Of a stretch of 64,000 nucleotides of DNA, positions 53,186 through 62,430 are shown one piece after another (position 1 is the first letter of the stretch; each line of letters begins with the position of its first letter). A program made the position numbers and the translations under genes. The stretch spans positions 1 to 64,000 of the forward strand of contig JAXLST010000019.1 in the NCBI GenBank assembly GCA_046330435.1, read 5' to 3'. The DNA comes from Ga0077560 sp046330435. Lineage in GTDB: Bacteria; Actinomycetota; Thermoleophilia; Miltoncostaeales; Miltoncostaeaceae. A model generated the notes under the pieces. That model saw only the letters and a list, made by a program, of their open reading frames with translations, did not search any database and was not told the origin of the DNA.

Positions 53186-53393
53186 CACACCTCTCCAATG
53201 TGCGGGGCGTCCCACGGCCGGGTGCCGGGATGTCCCCGCGCTCAACCTGGAAGGCGGGCGGTACGACGCGCAATCCGGACTTTCGGGGCCGCGGGGAGGT
53301 ACCAAGGTGCCGGTACCACCGGTACGTATTGGCGATTTCCCCCCGAAGGTCCAGCGCGCCGCGGGCGCGCCGGACCGGATACTTGCGTCCGAA
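53186..53393. promoter_or_regulatory. divergent control region with GGTAC repeats
   Basis: 208 bp between the surface-protein gene and the histidine kinase. GGTACCA occurs at 53298-53304 and 53312-53318, and GGTACG at 53321-53326. GATACT (53378-53383) is a likely -10 for the kinase, 10 nt before its ATG. The repeats are possible binding sites for the neighbouring response regulator (inference). Confidence 0.45.
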
Positions 53394-54740
53394 ATGATCA
53401 CGCCCAGGCAATCCCACGAGCCTGGGTCCGCTGGCCCCCCGACGGCCGGACCTTCCATCACCGCCGCTGTCGCGCGGTTCATGATCCTCAGCCTGGTCGC
53501 GGTGATCCTGGTCTCCGCGCTCACGGCGTTGCTCATGCGCCGGCTCGGCACCGACGAGGCGATCCGCGACGCCAAGGAGCAGGCGGCCCTGGCGGGGCGC
53601 AGCGCCGTCGCGCCGCTGCTCACACCGGCGCTGGAGGACGGCGACCCGGCGGCCATCGCCCGGCTCGACGCCGCGATGCGCACCCTGGTGCTGGACAACG
53701 ACATCGTCCGGGTGAAGGTGTGGGACGCCGGCGGCCGCATCCTCTACGCCGACGAGAAGCGGCTCATCGGCACGACGTTCGCCCTGGAGGACGACGAGCG
53801 CGAGGCCCTCGACGGCGGCCAGGTGGTGGGCAACCTCAGCGAGCTCGACCGTGACGAGAACACGTTCGAGCGGGACATGGGCAAGCTGCTGCAGGTCTAC
53901 GTGCCCCTGCGGACCGAGCGCGGCAACCCGGTGCTGTTCGAGACCTACCGCCGCTCCCGGAACATCCTCACCAACGGCACGAGCATCTTCCTGGTGTTCC
54001 TGCCCGCGGCGCTCGGCGCGGTGCTGCTGCTGTGGCTCACCCAGGGGCCCCTGGCCTACGGGATGGCGCGCCGGCTGCGGACCGCCCATGCGCAGCGGGA
54101 GGCGCTGCTGGCCGCGGCGGTGGAGTCCGCCGAGCTGGAGCGCCGCCGGGTGGCGAGCGACCTGCACGACGGCACGATCCAGCAGATCGCCGGCGTGGCG
54201 TACGCCCTGGAGGCCGGCGCCGACCGGGCACCGCGCACCGGCACGGACGACCTCGCCGAGGTGATGCGCGAGGGCGCGGAGGACCTGCGCATGGGCATCC
54301 GCCAGCTCCGCAACCTCGTCGTGCAGATCAGCCCGCCCGACCTGCGCGCCCAGGGGCTGGCCTCCGCGCTCTCCGACCTCGTGACCCCGCTCACCACGCG
54401 CGGCATCACGCCGACCCTCGACCTCGAGCAGAACGTGAGCACCAGCGCCGAAACCGAAGCCCTCCTGTTCCGCGCCGCCCAGGAGGGCGTGCGCAACGTT
54501 GTGCAGCACGCCGGGGCCAGCGAGGTCGCGGTCTCCCTGCGACGGGAGGGCGACCGCGTGGCCCTCGCCGTCACCGACGATGGGCGCGGGTGCGCCGACG
54601 ACGCCGAGGCCCGGTCCGGGAGGAGGGGCCACGTGGGGCTCTCGCTGCTCGAGGCCGCAGTGCGGGAGCGCGGCGGGACCCTGGAGCTCGCCCCCGCGAA
54701 CGGCCGCGGCACGCGGCTCACGGTGCGGGTGCCCGCATGA
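53394..54740 (+). CDS. NarL-family sensor histidine kinase
   Basis: 448 aa. Two membrane helices (about 27-45 and 203-225) flank an extracytoplasmic sensor region (about 46-202). A HisKA_3 dimerisation/phosphoacceptor domain (VASDLHDGTIQQIAGVAYALE; His in DLHDG) and an HATPase domain (AAQEGVRNVVQHAGASEV, VTDDGRGC, GHVGLSLLEAAVRERGG) follow. It autophosphorylates and passes phosphate to the response regulator whose ATG overlaps its stop (ATGA). Divergent from the large surface-protein gene, which may be a target. Confidence 0.9.
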   Translation: MITPRQSHEPGSAGPPTAGPSITAAVARFMILSLVAVILVSALTALLMRRLGTDEAIRDAKEQAALAGRSAVAPLLTPALEDGDPAAIARLDAAMRTLVLDNDIVRVKVWDAGGRILYADEKRLIGTTFALEDDEREALDGGQVVGNLSELDRDENTFERDMGKLLQVYVPLRTERGNPVLFETYRRSRNILTNGTSIFLVFLPAALGAVLLLWLTQGPLAYGMARRLRTAHAQREALLAAAVESAELERRRVASDLHDGTIQQIAGVAYALEAGADRAPRTGTDDLAEVMREGAEDLRMGIRQLRNLVVQISPPDLRAQGLASALSDLVTPLTTRGITPTLDLEQNVSTSAETEALLFRAAQEGVRNVVQHAGASEVAVSLRREGDRVALAVTDDGRGCADDAEARSGRRGHVGLSLLEAAVRERGGTLELAPANGRGTRLTVRVPA

Positions 54741-55402
54741 TCCGGCTGCTCATCGTGGACGACCACCTCATCCTCCGCCAGGGGCTGGAGCGGCTGCTGG
54801 GCGGCCGCGAGGGCATCGAGGTGGTGGGCACCGCGTCGTCCGGCGAGGAGGCGGTCGCGGCGTGCGCCGCGCTGCGCCCGGACGTGGTCCTCATGGACCT
54901 GGAGATGCCGGGCGTCCTGGACGGCATCGCGGCGACCGCGCGGGTGACCGCGGCCATCCCCGGCACCAGCGTGATCATCCTCACGTCGTTCGACGACCAC
55001 CAGCGGATCCACCGCGCCCTGGACGCCGGCGCCGTGGGCTACCTGCTCAAGGACGCGTCCGCGGACGACCTGGAGCGCGCGGTGCGCGCGGGCGCCCGGG
55101 GGGAGTCCCCCCTGGACCCCAAGGTCGCCCGGGCGCTGGTGGAGGGCCGCCAGCAGCAGCGCCGCGACGACGGCTTCAGCGACCGGGAGCGCGAGGTGCT
55201 CGCGCTGGTCGCCGGCGGCTACTCCAACAAGCGCATCGCGATGCGCCTCGGCATCACCGAGCGCACCGTGAAGGGCCACCTCACGAGCATCTTCCGCCGC
55301 ATCGGCGTGGACGACCGCACGCAGGCCGCCCTGTGGGCGCAGCGCAACGGCATCGTCCCGCCGGGCGAGGGCGCCGCCGCGCGGCTGCCCAACCTGGGTT
55401 AG
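54737..55402 (+). CDS. NarL/LuxR-type response regulator
   Basis: 221 aa. Receiver domain (about 1-120): IRLLIVDDHLILRQGLERLL (acidic pair), phosphoacceptor Asp in VVLMDLEMPG, TSFDD and the GYLLKD lysine. LuxR-type helix-turn-helix (about 150-210): FSDREREVLALVAGGYSNKRIAMRLGITERTVKGHLTSIF. It is translated by overlap from the kinase gene. Its stop overlaps the stop of the converging gene by four bases. Confidence 0.93.
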   Translation: MIRLLIVDDHLILRQGLERLLGGREGIEVVGTASSGEEAVAACAALRPDVVLMDLEMPGVLDGIAATARVTAAIPGTSVIILTSFDDHQRIHRALDAGAVGYLLKDASADDLERAVRAGARGESPLDPKVARALVEGRQQQRRDDGFSDREREVLALVAGGYSNKRIAMRLGITERTVKGHLTSIFRRIGVDDRTQAALWAQRNGIVPPGEGAAARLPNLG

Positions 55403-56340
55403 GGCGTCGCCGCCGTCTTCTTGGCGGCCTTCGCCCTGGGCTTCGGCTTGGGCTTGGCGGTGAACAGCCTGGCGGCGGGGCCCACGCGCATGCCGAGCAT
55501 GTCGACGTCCACGCCCATGCCGCGGCGGATGCGCGTCTTGAACCAGCCGCTCTCGGCGCTCACCCGCACGTCGATGCGGGCGCCGGGACGCGCGAGCCTC
55601 CCGATCACCACGACGGGCTCGAACCTGCGCGTGAGGCGGACCGGGCGGCTGGCGGCCTCGCCCAGCAGCGCGCCGGAGGGGCCGCGCTGGCGGAGCCGGA
55701 TCACCACGACCTTGCCCACCGACCGCGGGTTCGCGGCGCGCACGACGGCGCGGCCGCGCAGCTGGCTCCCCTTGGGCCATCCCGCGACCTGCACGGGCTG
55801 GTTCTGCGCGAAGGCGAAGGCCTTCCCCCGGGTGCTGACCACGCGGACGATGAAGGCGCCGTGCGGGGCGCGGTTGTCGTCCCGGCGGGCGATGGTGGCC
55901 TGCCAGGCGTTCCAGCCCGCCACGTTCTTCTCGAAGGACGGGTTGTCGACCAGGTTCCCGGCGGAGCGCTTCACCGGGCGGCCGGGCGCGGCGCCCGTGG
56001 AGGTGGTGCGGCCCGTCGAGGTCGTGCGTGCGGTGGTCGTCGTCGCGGGCGGCGAGCCGGCGGACGCGTCGTCGTCACCGCCGGAGGTCGCGACCACGCC
56101 GATCACCAGGGCGGCGACGGCCACCGCGGACGCGCCCGCGATCACGTACTTCGGGTCCACCCGCGGCCCCGCGGGGGCGGCGGCGGCCGGCGCGTGCTGC
56201 CCGGAGACGGGTGCGCGCACCATCATCCGGCCCTCGACGGCGGTGAGCCCCCAATCGATCCAGCCCTCGTCGTCGCCCTCCTGGAAGGGGCGCGTCTCGA
56301 CGGGGCCGGTGTCGCGGCGGCGGTGGTTGGCGCGGCTCAT
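55399..56340 (-). CDS. single-pass membrane protein with CBM-like jelly roll
   Basis: 313 aa. An N-terminal cytoplasmic segment (about 1-62; acidic EEGDDEGWIDWG-like region) precedes one membrane helix (YVIAGASAVAVAALVIGVVA, about 65-85), a Thr-rich linker, and an outer beta domain starting NLVDNPSFEKNVAGWNAW. This is the NPSFE...W signature of family 4/9 carbohydrate-binding modules. The end is Lys/Pro/Ala-rich. It probably binds polysaccharide outside the cell. No catalytic domain. Confidence 0.7.
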   Translation of the reverse strand: MSRANHRRRDTGPVETRPFQEGDDEGWIDWGLTAVEGRMMVRAPVSGQHAPAAAAPAGPRVDPKYVIAGASAVAVAALVIGVVATSGGDDDASAGSPPATTTTARTTSTGRTTSTGAAPGRPVKRSAGNLVDNPSFEKNVAGWNAWQATIARRDDNRAPHGAFIVRVVSTRGKAFAFAQNQPVQVAGWPKGSQLRGRAVVRAANPRSVGKVVVIRLRQRGPSGALLGEAASRPVRLTRRFEPVVVIGRLARPGARIDVRVSAESGWFKTRIRRGMGVDVDMLGMRVGPAARLFTAKPKPKPRAKAAKKTAATP

Positions 56341-56544
56341 CGGGCGTCCTGCGGTGATCGGGGGTGCCGGGTCGCATGCCGCCGGGGACCGCGCGGCGGC
56401 ACGGTGAATCCAACAGAACCGCCAGGCGCGATGCCACCCCTCCGCGCGCGGAATCTCACGTGGCCTCGCGGTCTCTGGAGGGCGGCTCCTGGCGCATGGC
56501 CCCCGGATCGGCGCGGCGGCGGCGGAATCAACCCCCGCGGCACC
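56341..56544. other. 204-bp intergenic region, no clear feature
   Basis: Between two minus-strand genes. No reading frame with a ribosome-binding site is convincing. It must contain the promoter of the 56340 gene, but no clear -35/-10 pair was found. Confidence 0.4.
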
Positions 56545-58149
56545 TCATCCGGCGGGCGTCTGCGCCTGGCAGAACTCGGTGTGCTCGCACACCCGCAGGA
56601 CCCGCACGACGGGACGCGTGCCGGGGCCGTCGGGGCGTCGCAGCGACAGCAGCGCCGACGCGGCGTCGTTGCCGTACTGCAGCTCGCGGATGCGCCGCTC
56701 CGGGTTCACGCGGTGCACCAGCACGTACCGTCCGTCGGGGACGCCGGTCAGGTCGATGTCCTGCCCGTGGTAGAAGGCCGGGTAGACGTCGCTGTAGCCG
56801 CGCGAGGTGCCCTCCTCGATGCGCCGCACGTTCCGGTTCCGCTCGCCGCAGTTGCCGGTGAAGCGCGGTGGCTTCACGCCGGGCACCTTCGTGAGCGCGC
56901 GCGACCAGCGATCGATGAGGCAGAACCCGCTCTTGCGGTCGCGCACCACCAGGCGGTGGTCGGTCGCGGCGCGCAGCTCGTACCGCACGAACGGCTGGAA
57001 GTGCCAGTGGAAGTGCGGCGAGTGGTACTCGTACCGCATGCGCCCGACGCGCCGCACCACGCGGGTCCCGCCGTCGCGCAGGGCGATGACCTGGTCGGCG
57101 CGCAGCTCCCCGCGGCGCTCGCGGGTGCCACGCAGCCACAGCGGCCCGTCGCCGAGATTCTCGGTGGCCGATGCGAAGCCCAGCCGCCAGGCCCCGTCCA
57201 GCAGGATCACGGCGATGTCGGCTGGTGCGCGCTGGTCGAGGTCGGGCAGCAGCTCGGGGCTCTGGGTGAGCAGCCCCGCGGCGGTGGACCAGTCGGGATC
57301 GGCGTAGCCGACCGTGCCGGGCACCAGGCGCTCGCGGCCGCCGGAGGCGGGCACGATGCGCAGCGACCGGTCGAGGCCGCGGGTGAACGCGAACACCAGC
57401 GACCGGCCGTCCGGCGACCACTCCGGCGCGGAGGCGACGCCGTCCGCGCGGGAGACCCTCAAGGCGCGGCCCGTGGCGGGCGTGATGCGCCAGATCACCG
57501 ACCGGCCCGGCCGCGCCACCGCGACGGCGAGCATCGCGCCCGACGGGGCCCATGCGGGGGAGCGCACCGTCCCGGCCGGCGCGGGGATCTGCACGGGGTC
57601 GCCGCCGAACGGCGACACACTCCACAGGCGCCGCGTCCCGGACCGGTCGGAGGTGAAGGCGATGGACCCGGCGTCGGGGGACCAGTCGGGCTCCATGTCC
57701 TCCGCACCCTCGGGGGTGAGCGGTACGGGCGTGGCGCCGGCCTCCGGTGGCGCGACCACGATGCGGCGGGCGCCGGGCGCGCCCATGTCCCAGGCCAGCA
57801 GCGTGCCGTCGTACGACCATGCCGGGCGCCGGTCCTCCACGACGTCGCTCGTGGTGACGCGGGTGAGCGTCCCGGAGGCCAGCTCCGCGACGTAGATCTC
57901 GGGGTTGCCGTCGCGCAGCGAGGTGAAGGCGGCGCGGGCGCCGTCGCGGGAGACCGCCAGGTCCCCGTCCCCGGGCTGCATGAACGGCACCTCGTAGCGG
58001 ATGGTGCCGTCGGGGGAGATCGCGCCCGGCACGTCGGCGACGCCGATGATCACCTCGCCGCCGGTCTGGGCGACCACCGCGGCGACCGCCAGCCCCCCGG
58101 CCGCCACCGCCGCGGCGGCCAGGGCGACGGCCGTGCGACCGCGCCTCAC
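56545..58149 (-). CDS. TolB-like propeller fused to lysyl-oxidase domain
   Basis: 534 aa, GTG 58147-58149 overlapping the stop of the DCC gene (GTGA). Signal/anchor about 5-28 (TAVALAAAAVAAGGLAVAAVVA). Residues ~45-300 hold PD40 propeller blades (PAWSYDGTLLAWD, PDWSPDAGSIAFTSD, PEWSPDGRSLVFAF). Residues ~320-530 match bacterial lysyl oxidase: RMRYEYHSPHFHWHFQPFVRYELR with clustered copper-binding His, KSGFCLIDR, YSDVYPAFYHGQDIDLTGVPDGRYVLVHRVNP. Lysyl oxidases deaminate lysine side chains and can cross-link proteins. A propeller fusion suggests an exported, protein-bound enzyme. Confidence 0.8.
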   Translation of the reverse strand: MRRGRTAVALAAAAVAAGGLAVAAVVAQTGGEVIIGVADVPGAISPDGTIRYEVPFMQPGDGDLAVSRDGARAAFTSLRDGNPEIYVAELASGTLTRVTTSDVVEDRRPAWSYDGTLLAWDMGAPGARRIVVAPPEAGATPVPLTPEGAEDMEPDWSPDAGSIAFTSDRSGTRRLWSVSPFGGDPVQIPAPAGTVRSPAWAPSGAMLAVAVARPGRSVIWRITPATGRALRVSRADGVASAPEWSPDGRSLVFAFTRGLDRSLRIVPASGGRERLVPGTVGYADPDWSTAAGLLTQSPELLPDLDQRAPADIAVILLDGAWRLGFASATENLGDGPLWLRGTRERRGELRADQVIALRDGGTRVVRRVGRMRYEYHSPHFHWHFQPFVRYELRAATDHRLVVRDRKSGFCLIDRWSRALTKVPGVKPPRFTGNCGERNRNVRRIEEGTSRGYSDVYPAFYHGQDIDLTGVPDGRYVLVHRVNPERRIRELQYGNDAASALLSLRRPDGPGTRPVVRVLRVCEHTEFCQAQTPAG

Positions 58150-58538
58150 GCGCGGGCCGCCAGGCGCCGGTCGGCGCGGGCCCGCGCCGCGGGTCCCACC
58201 AGGCGTCCCAGCGTGCTCCGGTGCCGCACCGCCGCCGCGTACGCCCGGTCGGCGAGCCGCGGCGCCCGGGCGATCACGGCCGCCATGGGGCGCCCGCCGG
58301 GCAGCAGGCGCAGCAGGGGGGCCGCGGCCCGGCCCCGCGAGTGCACGGTGCCGTCGGGGGCCACCAGGTGCCAGGAGCCGTAGCGCTCCAGATCGCCCAT
58401 CCCGGCCAGCAGCCGGTCGGCCTCGGCGGACCGCAGCTCGGCCGGCCGCAGGGCACCGCGGCGGTCCCACGCCAGCAGCACGCCCGTGCACCACCTGCAG
58501 AACCCGCAGCCGCCGTCGTACAGCACCGTCCAACGCAC
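58146..58538 (-). CDS. DCC-family thiol-disulfide oxidoreductase (DUF393)
   Basis: 130 aa, GTG 58536-58538. VLYDGGCGFCRWCTGVLLAWD has the DxxCxxC motif of the DCC/DUF393 thioredoxin-like family. It is short, cytoplasmic or membrane-facing, with no signal peptide. TACCCT lies 6 nt before the start. It overlaps the lysyl-oxidase fusion gene by 4 bp, so it may help its disulphide formation; this is inference from context. Confidence 0.82.
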   Translation of the reverse strand: MRWTVLYDGGCGFCRWCTGVLLAWDRRGALRPAELRSAEADRLLAGMGDLERYGSWHLVAPDGTVHSRGRAAAPLLRLLPGGRPMAAVIARAPRLADRAYAAAVRHRSTLGRLVGPAARARADRRLAARA

Positions 58539-58544
58539 GGCGCC

Positions 58545-58550
58545 AGGGTA
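58545..58550 (-). promoter_or_regulatory. -10 element, leaderless start of DCC gene
   Basis: TACCCT on the minus strand, 6 nt before the GTG start. Confidence 0.5.
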
Positions 58551-58560
58551 GCGGTTGCGC

Positions 58561-58598
58561 GCGCGGCGGCCACCCGGATCCCCGGGCGGCCGCCGCGC
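58561..58598 (-). terminator. strong hairpin terminator
   Basis: A 17-position stem with one A-C mismatch: GCGCGGCGGCC-A-CCCGG (58561-58577) with CCGGG-C-GGCCGCCGCGC (58582-58598). It lies between the end of the secreted-protein gene at 58605 and the DCC promoter. Confidence 0.7.
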
Positions 58599-58604
58599 CG
58601 GCGG

Positions 58605-59274
58605 TCAGCCCCTGGTACGCCAGGAAGTTCACCCGCTCGAGCGGCGTCCGCCGCACGGTGACGCTGCTGCGCCGCGTGGTGCTGGTGCCGTCCGCGCGTG
58701 TCACGGTGACGATGCGGGCACCCGTGAGGTGGTTGGTGCTCACGTCGCGCGTGACGCCGGTGAGCCGGTCCGTCACCGAGATGTCCGTGCCGATGAGGCG
58801 TGTGGACAGCGCCCCGTCGAACCACACGAGGAAGCGCTGGAAGGTGAGCTCGCGGCTGCCGAAGCGCTGCTCCACGATCACCACGCGCTTCTGGACGCGC
58901 ACGGTCACGGGCGTGCGCAGGACGCCGAAGAACGCCCCGCCGCCGCGGGTGCTCAGCAGGATCCGGCGGCCCTCGCCCATCTGCACGAACCCGCCGTCGG
59001 GCCGGCCCTTGAGCAGCACGAGGCGGCGCCGAAGGTCGGGCGGCCCCTCGCCCGCCGCGGGCGCGGCGGCGGGGATGCGCTGCACGAGCACCAGACGGCG
59101 TCTCGGCGTCGCGTCGCCGCCGAGCTGGGCGGTGATGCGCTTCTCGATGCGGAATCCGTCGACGAACGCGGACGCCGGGGGCCCGCCGGGGTCGCGGGGG
59201 CGGCGACGGCCAGGGCCGCGCCGGCGGCCGCCAGTGCGGCGACGGCGGTGCGGCGACGTGTGGGTGATGGTCAT
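58605..59274 (-). CDS. secreted hypothetical protein, probable frameshifts
   Basis: Starts at ATG 59272-59274 after GGAG (MTITHTSPHR). In the frame of the body the next ~25 residues are Arg/Gly/Pro nonsense, but the neighbouring frame reads AALAAAGAALAVAAPATPAG, a perfect signal peptide. So two compensating indels (near 59240 and 59178) are likely. The body (ASAFVDGFRIEKRITAQLGG, FFGVLRTPVTVRVQKRVVIVEQRFGSRELTFQRFLVW) is beta-rich and unrecognised. The natural stop TGA at 58605-58607 is one base out of frame with the body, implying a third indel. About 220 aa when corrected. Confidence 0.5.
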
Positions 59275-59407
59275 GCGGGTGCTCCAGGAGTCGGGTGGGG
59301 GTCTGCAGGAGGATGCCCCCAACGGGGCCGGACGTTACGCTGGGCGGGGACGGAGGGGACGCCACGCCAACGACCGGTCACGGACGCCTGCTGAGTCCAA
59401 GCTGCGC

Positions 59408-62389
59408 GTGCCGCCGCTGCCGCGGAGGCGGTCGAGCGGCCGCGGCCGCAACGGGACCTTGCCGCGCTGGCCGACCGTCAGGGTGGTCGCCGCGCCGGGC
59501 GCCGGCAAGACGACCGCCGTGACCCAGCACGTGTCCGGGACGGGCCGTCCCGCAGCCTGGCTCACCCTCGACCCGGGCGACCGGCAGCCGGGCCGGTTCG
59601 CCGCCTACCTGGCCGCCGCCGTCCGTTCGGCGGACCGGGCGGCGGGCGAGGAGGGCCTTCGCGATGCTGCTCGACGGCCTCGCCCCCGCCGAGTGCGCTC
59701 GCCGTGCTGGGCGAGCGCATGGCGTCCGGACCACCGTGGTGCTCGACGACGTGCACGAGCTGGACGGCGGCGAGGCCGAGACCGGCGTGCTTCGGGCGTT
59801 CGTGCGCAGCGCGCCGCCTCACGCGACCGTGTTCCTGCTGTCCCGGCGGCTCCCCGCGCTGGGGCTGGAGCGCGACGCGCTGGCCTCCCGCCTGGGCGGG
59901 GTGTTCGACGACGCCCTGGCGTTCACGGTGGAGGAGACCTGGCCCTGCTGGAGGCGCACGGCAGCCTGGCCGACGCCGGGCGGCTGCAGCGCGCGACCGG
60001 CGGGTGGGCCGCCGGCCTGGTCTTCGACGCGACCGCGGGCGCGGGGGCCCGCCCGCTGCTGCCGCCCGGTGAGGACCCGTTGTTCGCATACCTCGGGGCC
60101 GAGCTGTTCGACCGGCTGGGGCCCCCGGAGCGGGAGGCGCTGCTGCGCGCCAGCGTCCTGGACGTGGTCACACCCGCGCGGCTGGGCCAGCTGCTGGGCG
60201 ACCCGTCCGGCGAGCGGATCTTCCAGGAGCTGTGCCGCGCGCACCTTCCGGCCACCGTCGAGCCGGGGGCCCTGCGCTTCCACCCCCGGTTCCGGGAGTT
60301 CCTGCAGCACCGCCTGCGCGCCGACGCCCCCGGCGAGGTGCCCGGCCTCTCGGCCCGCTTCGGGATGATCCTCGCCGAGGACGGCTACACCGAGGAGGCC
60401 GTGGACGCGCTGCTGGCGGGCGGGCGCCCCGCCCTGGCCGCCGACCTCGCCGAGCGCGCCACCCCCGCCCTCATCCGCCGCGGCGACTGGGACAAGGTCA
60501 TCGCCTGGTCGGAGGCGCTGGGCGACGAGGTGCTGCGCGAGCGCGGCGCCCTGCGCGCCGCCCAGCTGCGCGCGCTGCTGCTGGGCCGCCGGCAGCGCGA
60601 GGTGGAGGACCTGGTGCACGCCATGCTCGCCTCCGGGGAGCTGGCGGACCTGTCGGCCACCACGCCCGACGCCGTGGGCTGGGCGGTGTGGGCCCTGCAC
60701 GCCTCCGGCGAGTGGGCGAAGCTGCTGCCGTGGCTCCCGGCGGGCGCCGAGGGGCGGCCGGCGGTGGTGCGGCACCTGTTCCAGGTGTCGGCGTCCCCGT
60801 CGGCGCCGCCGGAGCTGCCCGCGGAGATGCTGGACCGCACCCACCCGCTGCACGTGGCCCTGCAGTCGGCCCTGTACTACCAGGGGCGGTTCGACGCGGT
60901 GGAGCGCCCGCACTGGCGGCGGTGCAGCGCGGCCTGGTGACCGCCGCGCTGGGGCAGATCTTCCACATCGCCGTGCTGCGGCAGCGCGGCGAGCTCGACG
61001 AGGCGCGCCGGGCCCTGGAGGCGGTGGCCCCGCGGGTGCGGGCCACCCGGTACCTGGAGTTCTGGCACCAGGTGGAGGCCGACCTCGCGTTCGACGAGGG
61101 CGGTCACGACCGCGCCCTGCACCTGGCCGCCGAGGCGCGCCGCCTGTCCCGCAGCCACGGCTACCGCATCGGCGACCGCGCCCTGTTCGCGGTCACCGAG
61201 GGGCGCCTGCTGGTGCAGATGGGCCGGGCGCGGGATGCGGAGGGCGTCCTGGGCGACGCGTCGGCGTGGTGCCGGGAGCGCGGCGCCTGCTGGGCTTCCG
61301 GGAGTGGGGCGACGCGCTGGGCGCCGCCCGGCTGCCTGGGCGGCCGGCCGGCGGAGGAGGTGGCGGGACGGCTGCGGGCCGCGGTGGCCGGCATGCGCCG
61401 CGCCACCCGGCACCTGGAGCTGCCGCTGGCGGCCGTGGCGCTGGCGGAGGCGGAGTGGCGCCGCGGCGACGAGGAGGTCCACGACGCCGCGTGCGACGGC
61501 CGCTCTCGAGGCCACCCGGGCCCTGGGGTCGCTCGCGCCGCTGCGGCGCGCGACCGCGCTGTTCCCCGACGTGCCTGCCCGGCGGGCGGACGCGGCCGCG
61601 GAACCCGGAGGACCCGTGGCGGCGCCTGCAGCGCGGCTGCGGCCCCAGGGCCGCCTCGGTTCCGGACGGGCCGCCCCGGGTGATGGTGCGGACCCTGGGG
61701 AGTGGTCCATCGAGGTCGACGGCGCCCCCGTGCGCGTGGGGCTGGGCAAGGCCGTGGAGCTGGCGGCGTTCCTCGCCGCGGTCGGGCCGGCGGGGGCGAC
61801 CCGGGACCGCATCGTCGCCGAGCTGTTCGACGGCAGCGACGACGGCCCCAACTACCTGCGGCAGGCCGTCCACCGGCGGCGCCGGCCCTGCCGGAGCAGG
61901 TGCGGCGGCGGCCGGCTGCGCTGGGACCCGCCGGGGGCGGTGCGCACCGACGACCAGGAGCTCGCCGCGCTGGTGGCGCGCGCCCGGCTGCGGCTGGGCG
62001 ACGGGCGCGTCCAGGCGTTGCGCGACGCCGTGGCGATGTGCGCCGGCCCCTACCTGCCGGGGCTCTCCGGATCGGCCACCGACGCCCGCCGCCGCGAGGT
62101 CGCCGCGCTCGACGCGGAGGCCCGCGCAGAGCTCGCCCGCTGCCTGCTGGAGGCCGGCCGCCCGGCGGAGGCCGCCGCCGCGGCCCGCGACGCCCTGGGC
62201 CGCGACCCCCTCGCCGAGGACGCCTGGCAGCTGCTCATGCGCGCGGAGGCCGCCATCGGCGGACCCGGGGCGGTGGGCCCCCTGCTGCGCGAGTGCCGCG
62301 CGGCCCTCGCCGCGGCCGGCCTGGAGCCGTGCGCCGCCACCATCCGGGTTGCCGACCGGCTCAGGCGCGCGGGAGCCGCCTCCGGATAG
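59408..62389 (+). pseudogene. STAND ATPase transcriptional regulator (MalT-like with BTAD), about ten frameshifts
   Basis: A large regulator whose pieces lie in all three frames: P-loop ATPase (VVAAPGAGKTTAVTQH), VVLDDVHELDGG and LSRRLPALGLERDALASRL, a winged-helix part (LLRASVLDVVTPARLGQLLGD, RFHPRFREFLQHRLRADAP), TPR-like helices, and a C-terminal winged helix plus BTAD domain (WSIEVDGAPVRVGLGKAVELAAFLA, ARLRLGDGRVQALRDAVAM). Frame changes fall near 59655, 59690, 59730, 59937, 60908, 61285, 61340, 61500, 61610-61690, 61880 and 61915. All segments stay open and well conserved, which favours sequence errors over decay. Start uncertain: GTG 59408 is the first plausible codon, but homologues begin 10-15 residues earlier; TACGCT (59336-59341) may be its -10. 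Confidence 0.7.
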
Positions 62390-62430
62390 CGTCCGTTCCG
62401 AGCGGAACCCCGACCCGTCAGGAGCCCCCC

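Noticed and set aside
44894..53854. Uninterrupted plus-strand reading frame of ~2986 codons
   Set aside because: It only crosses the MgtE-N gene in the wrong frame, the NRAMP, sigma and partner genes, and the antisense of the 1546-aa surface protein. Composition is Arg/Gly/Pro/His-rich nonsense; high GC suppresses stops.
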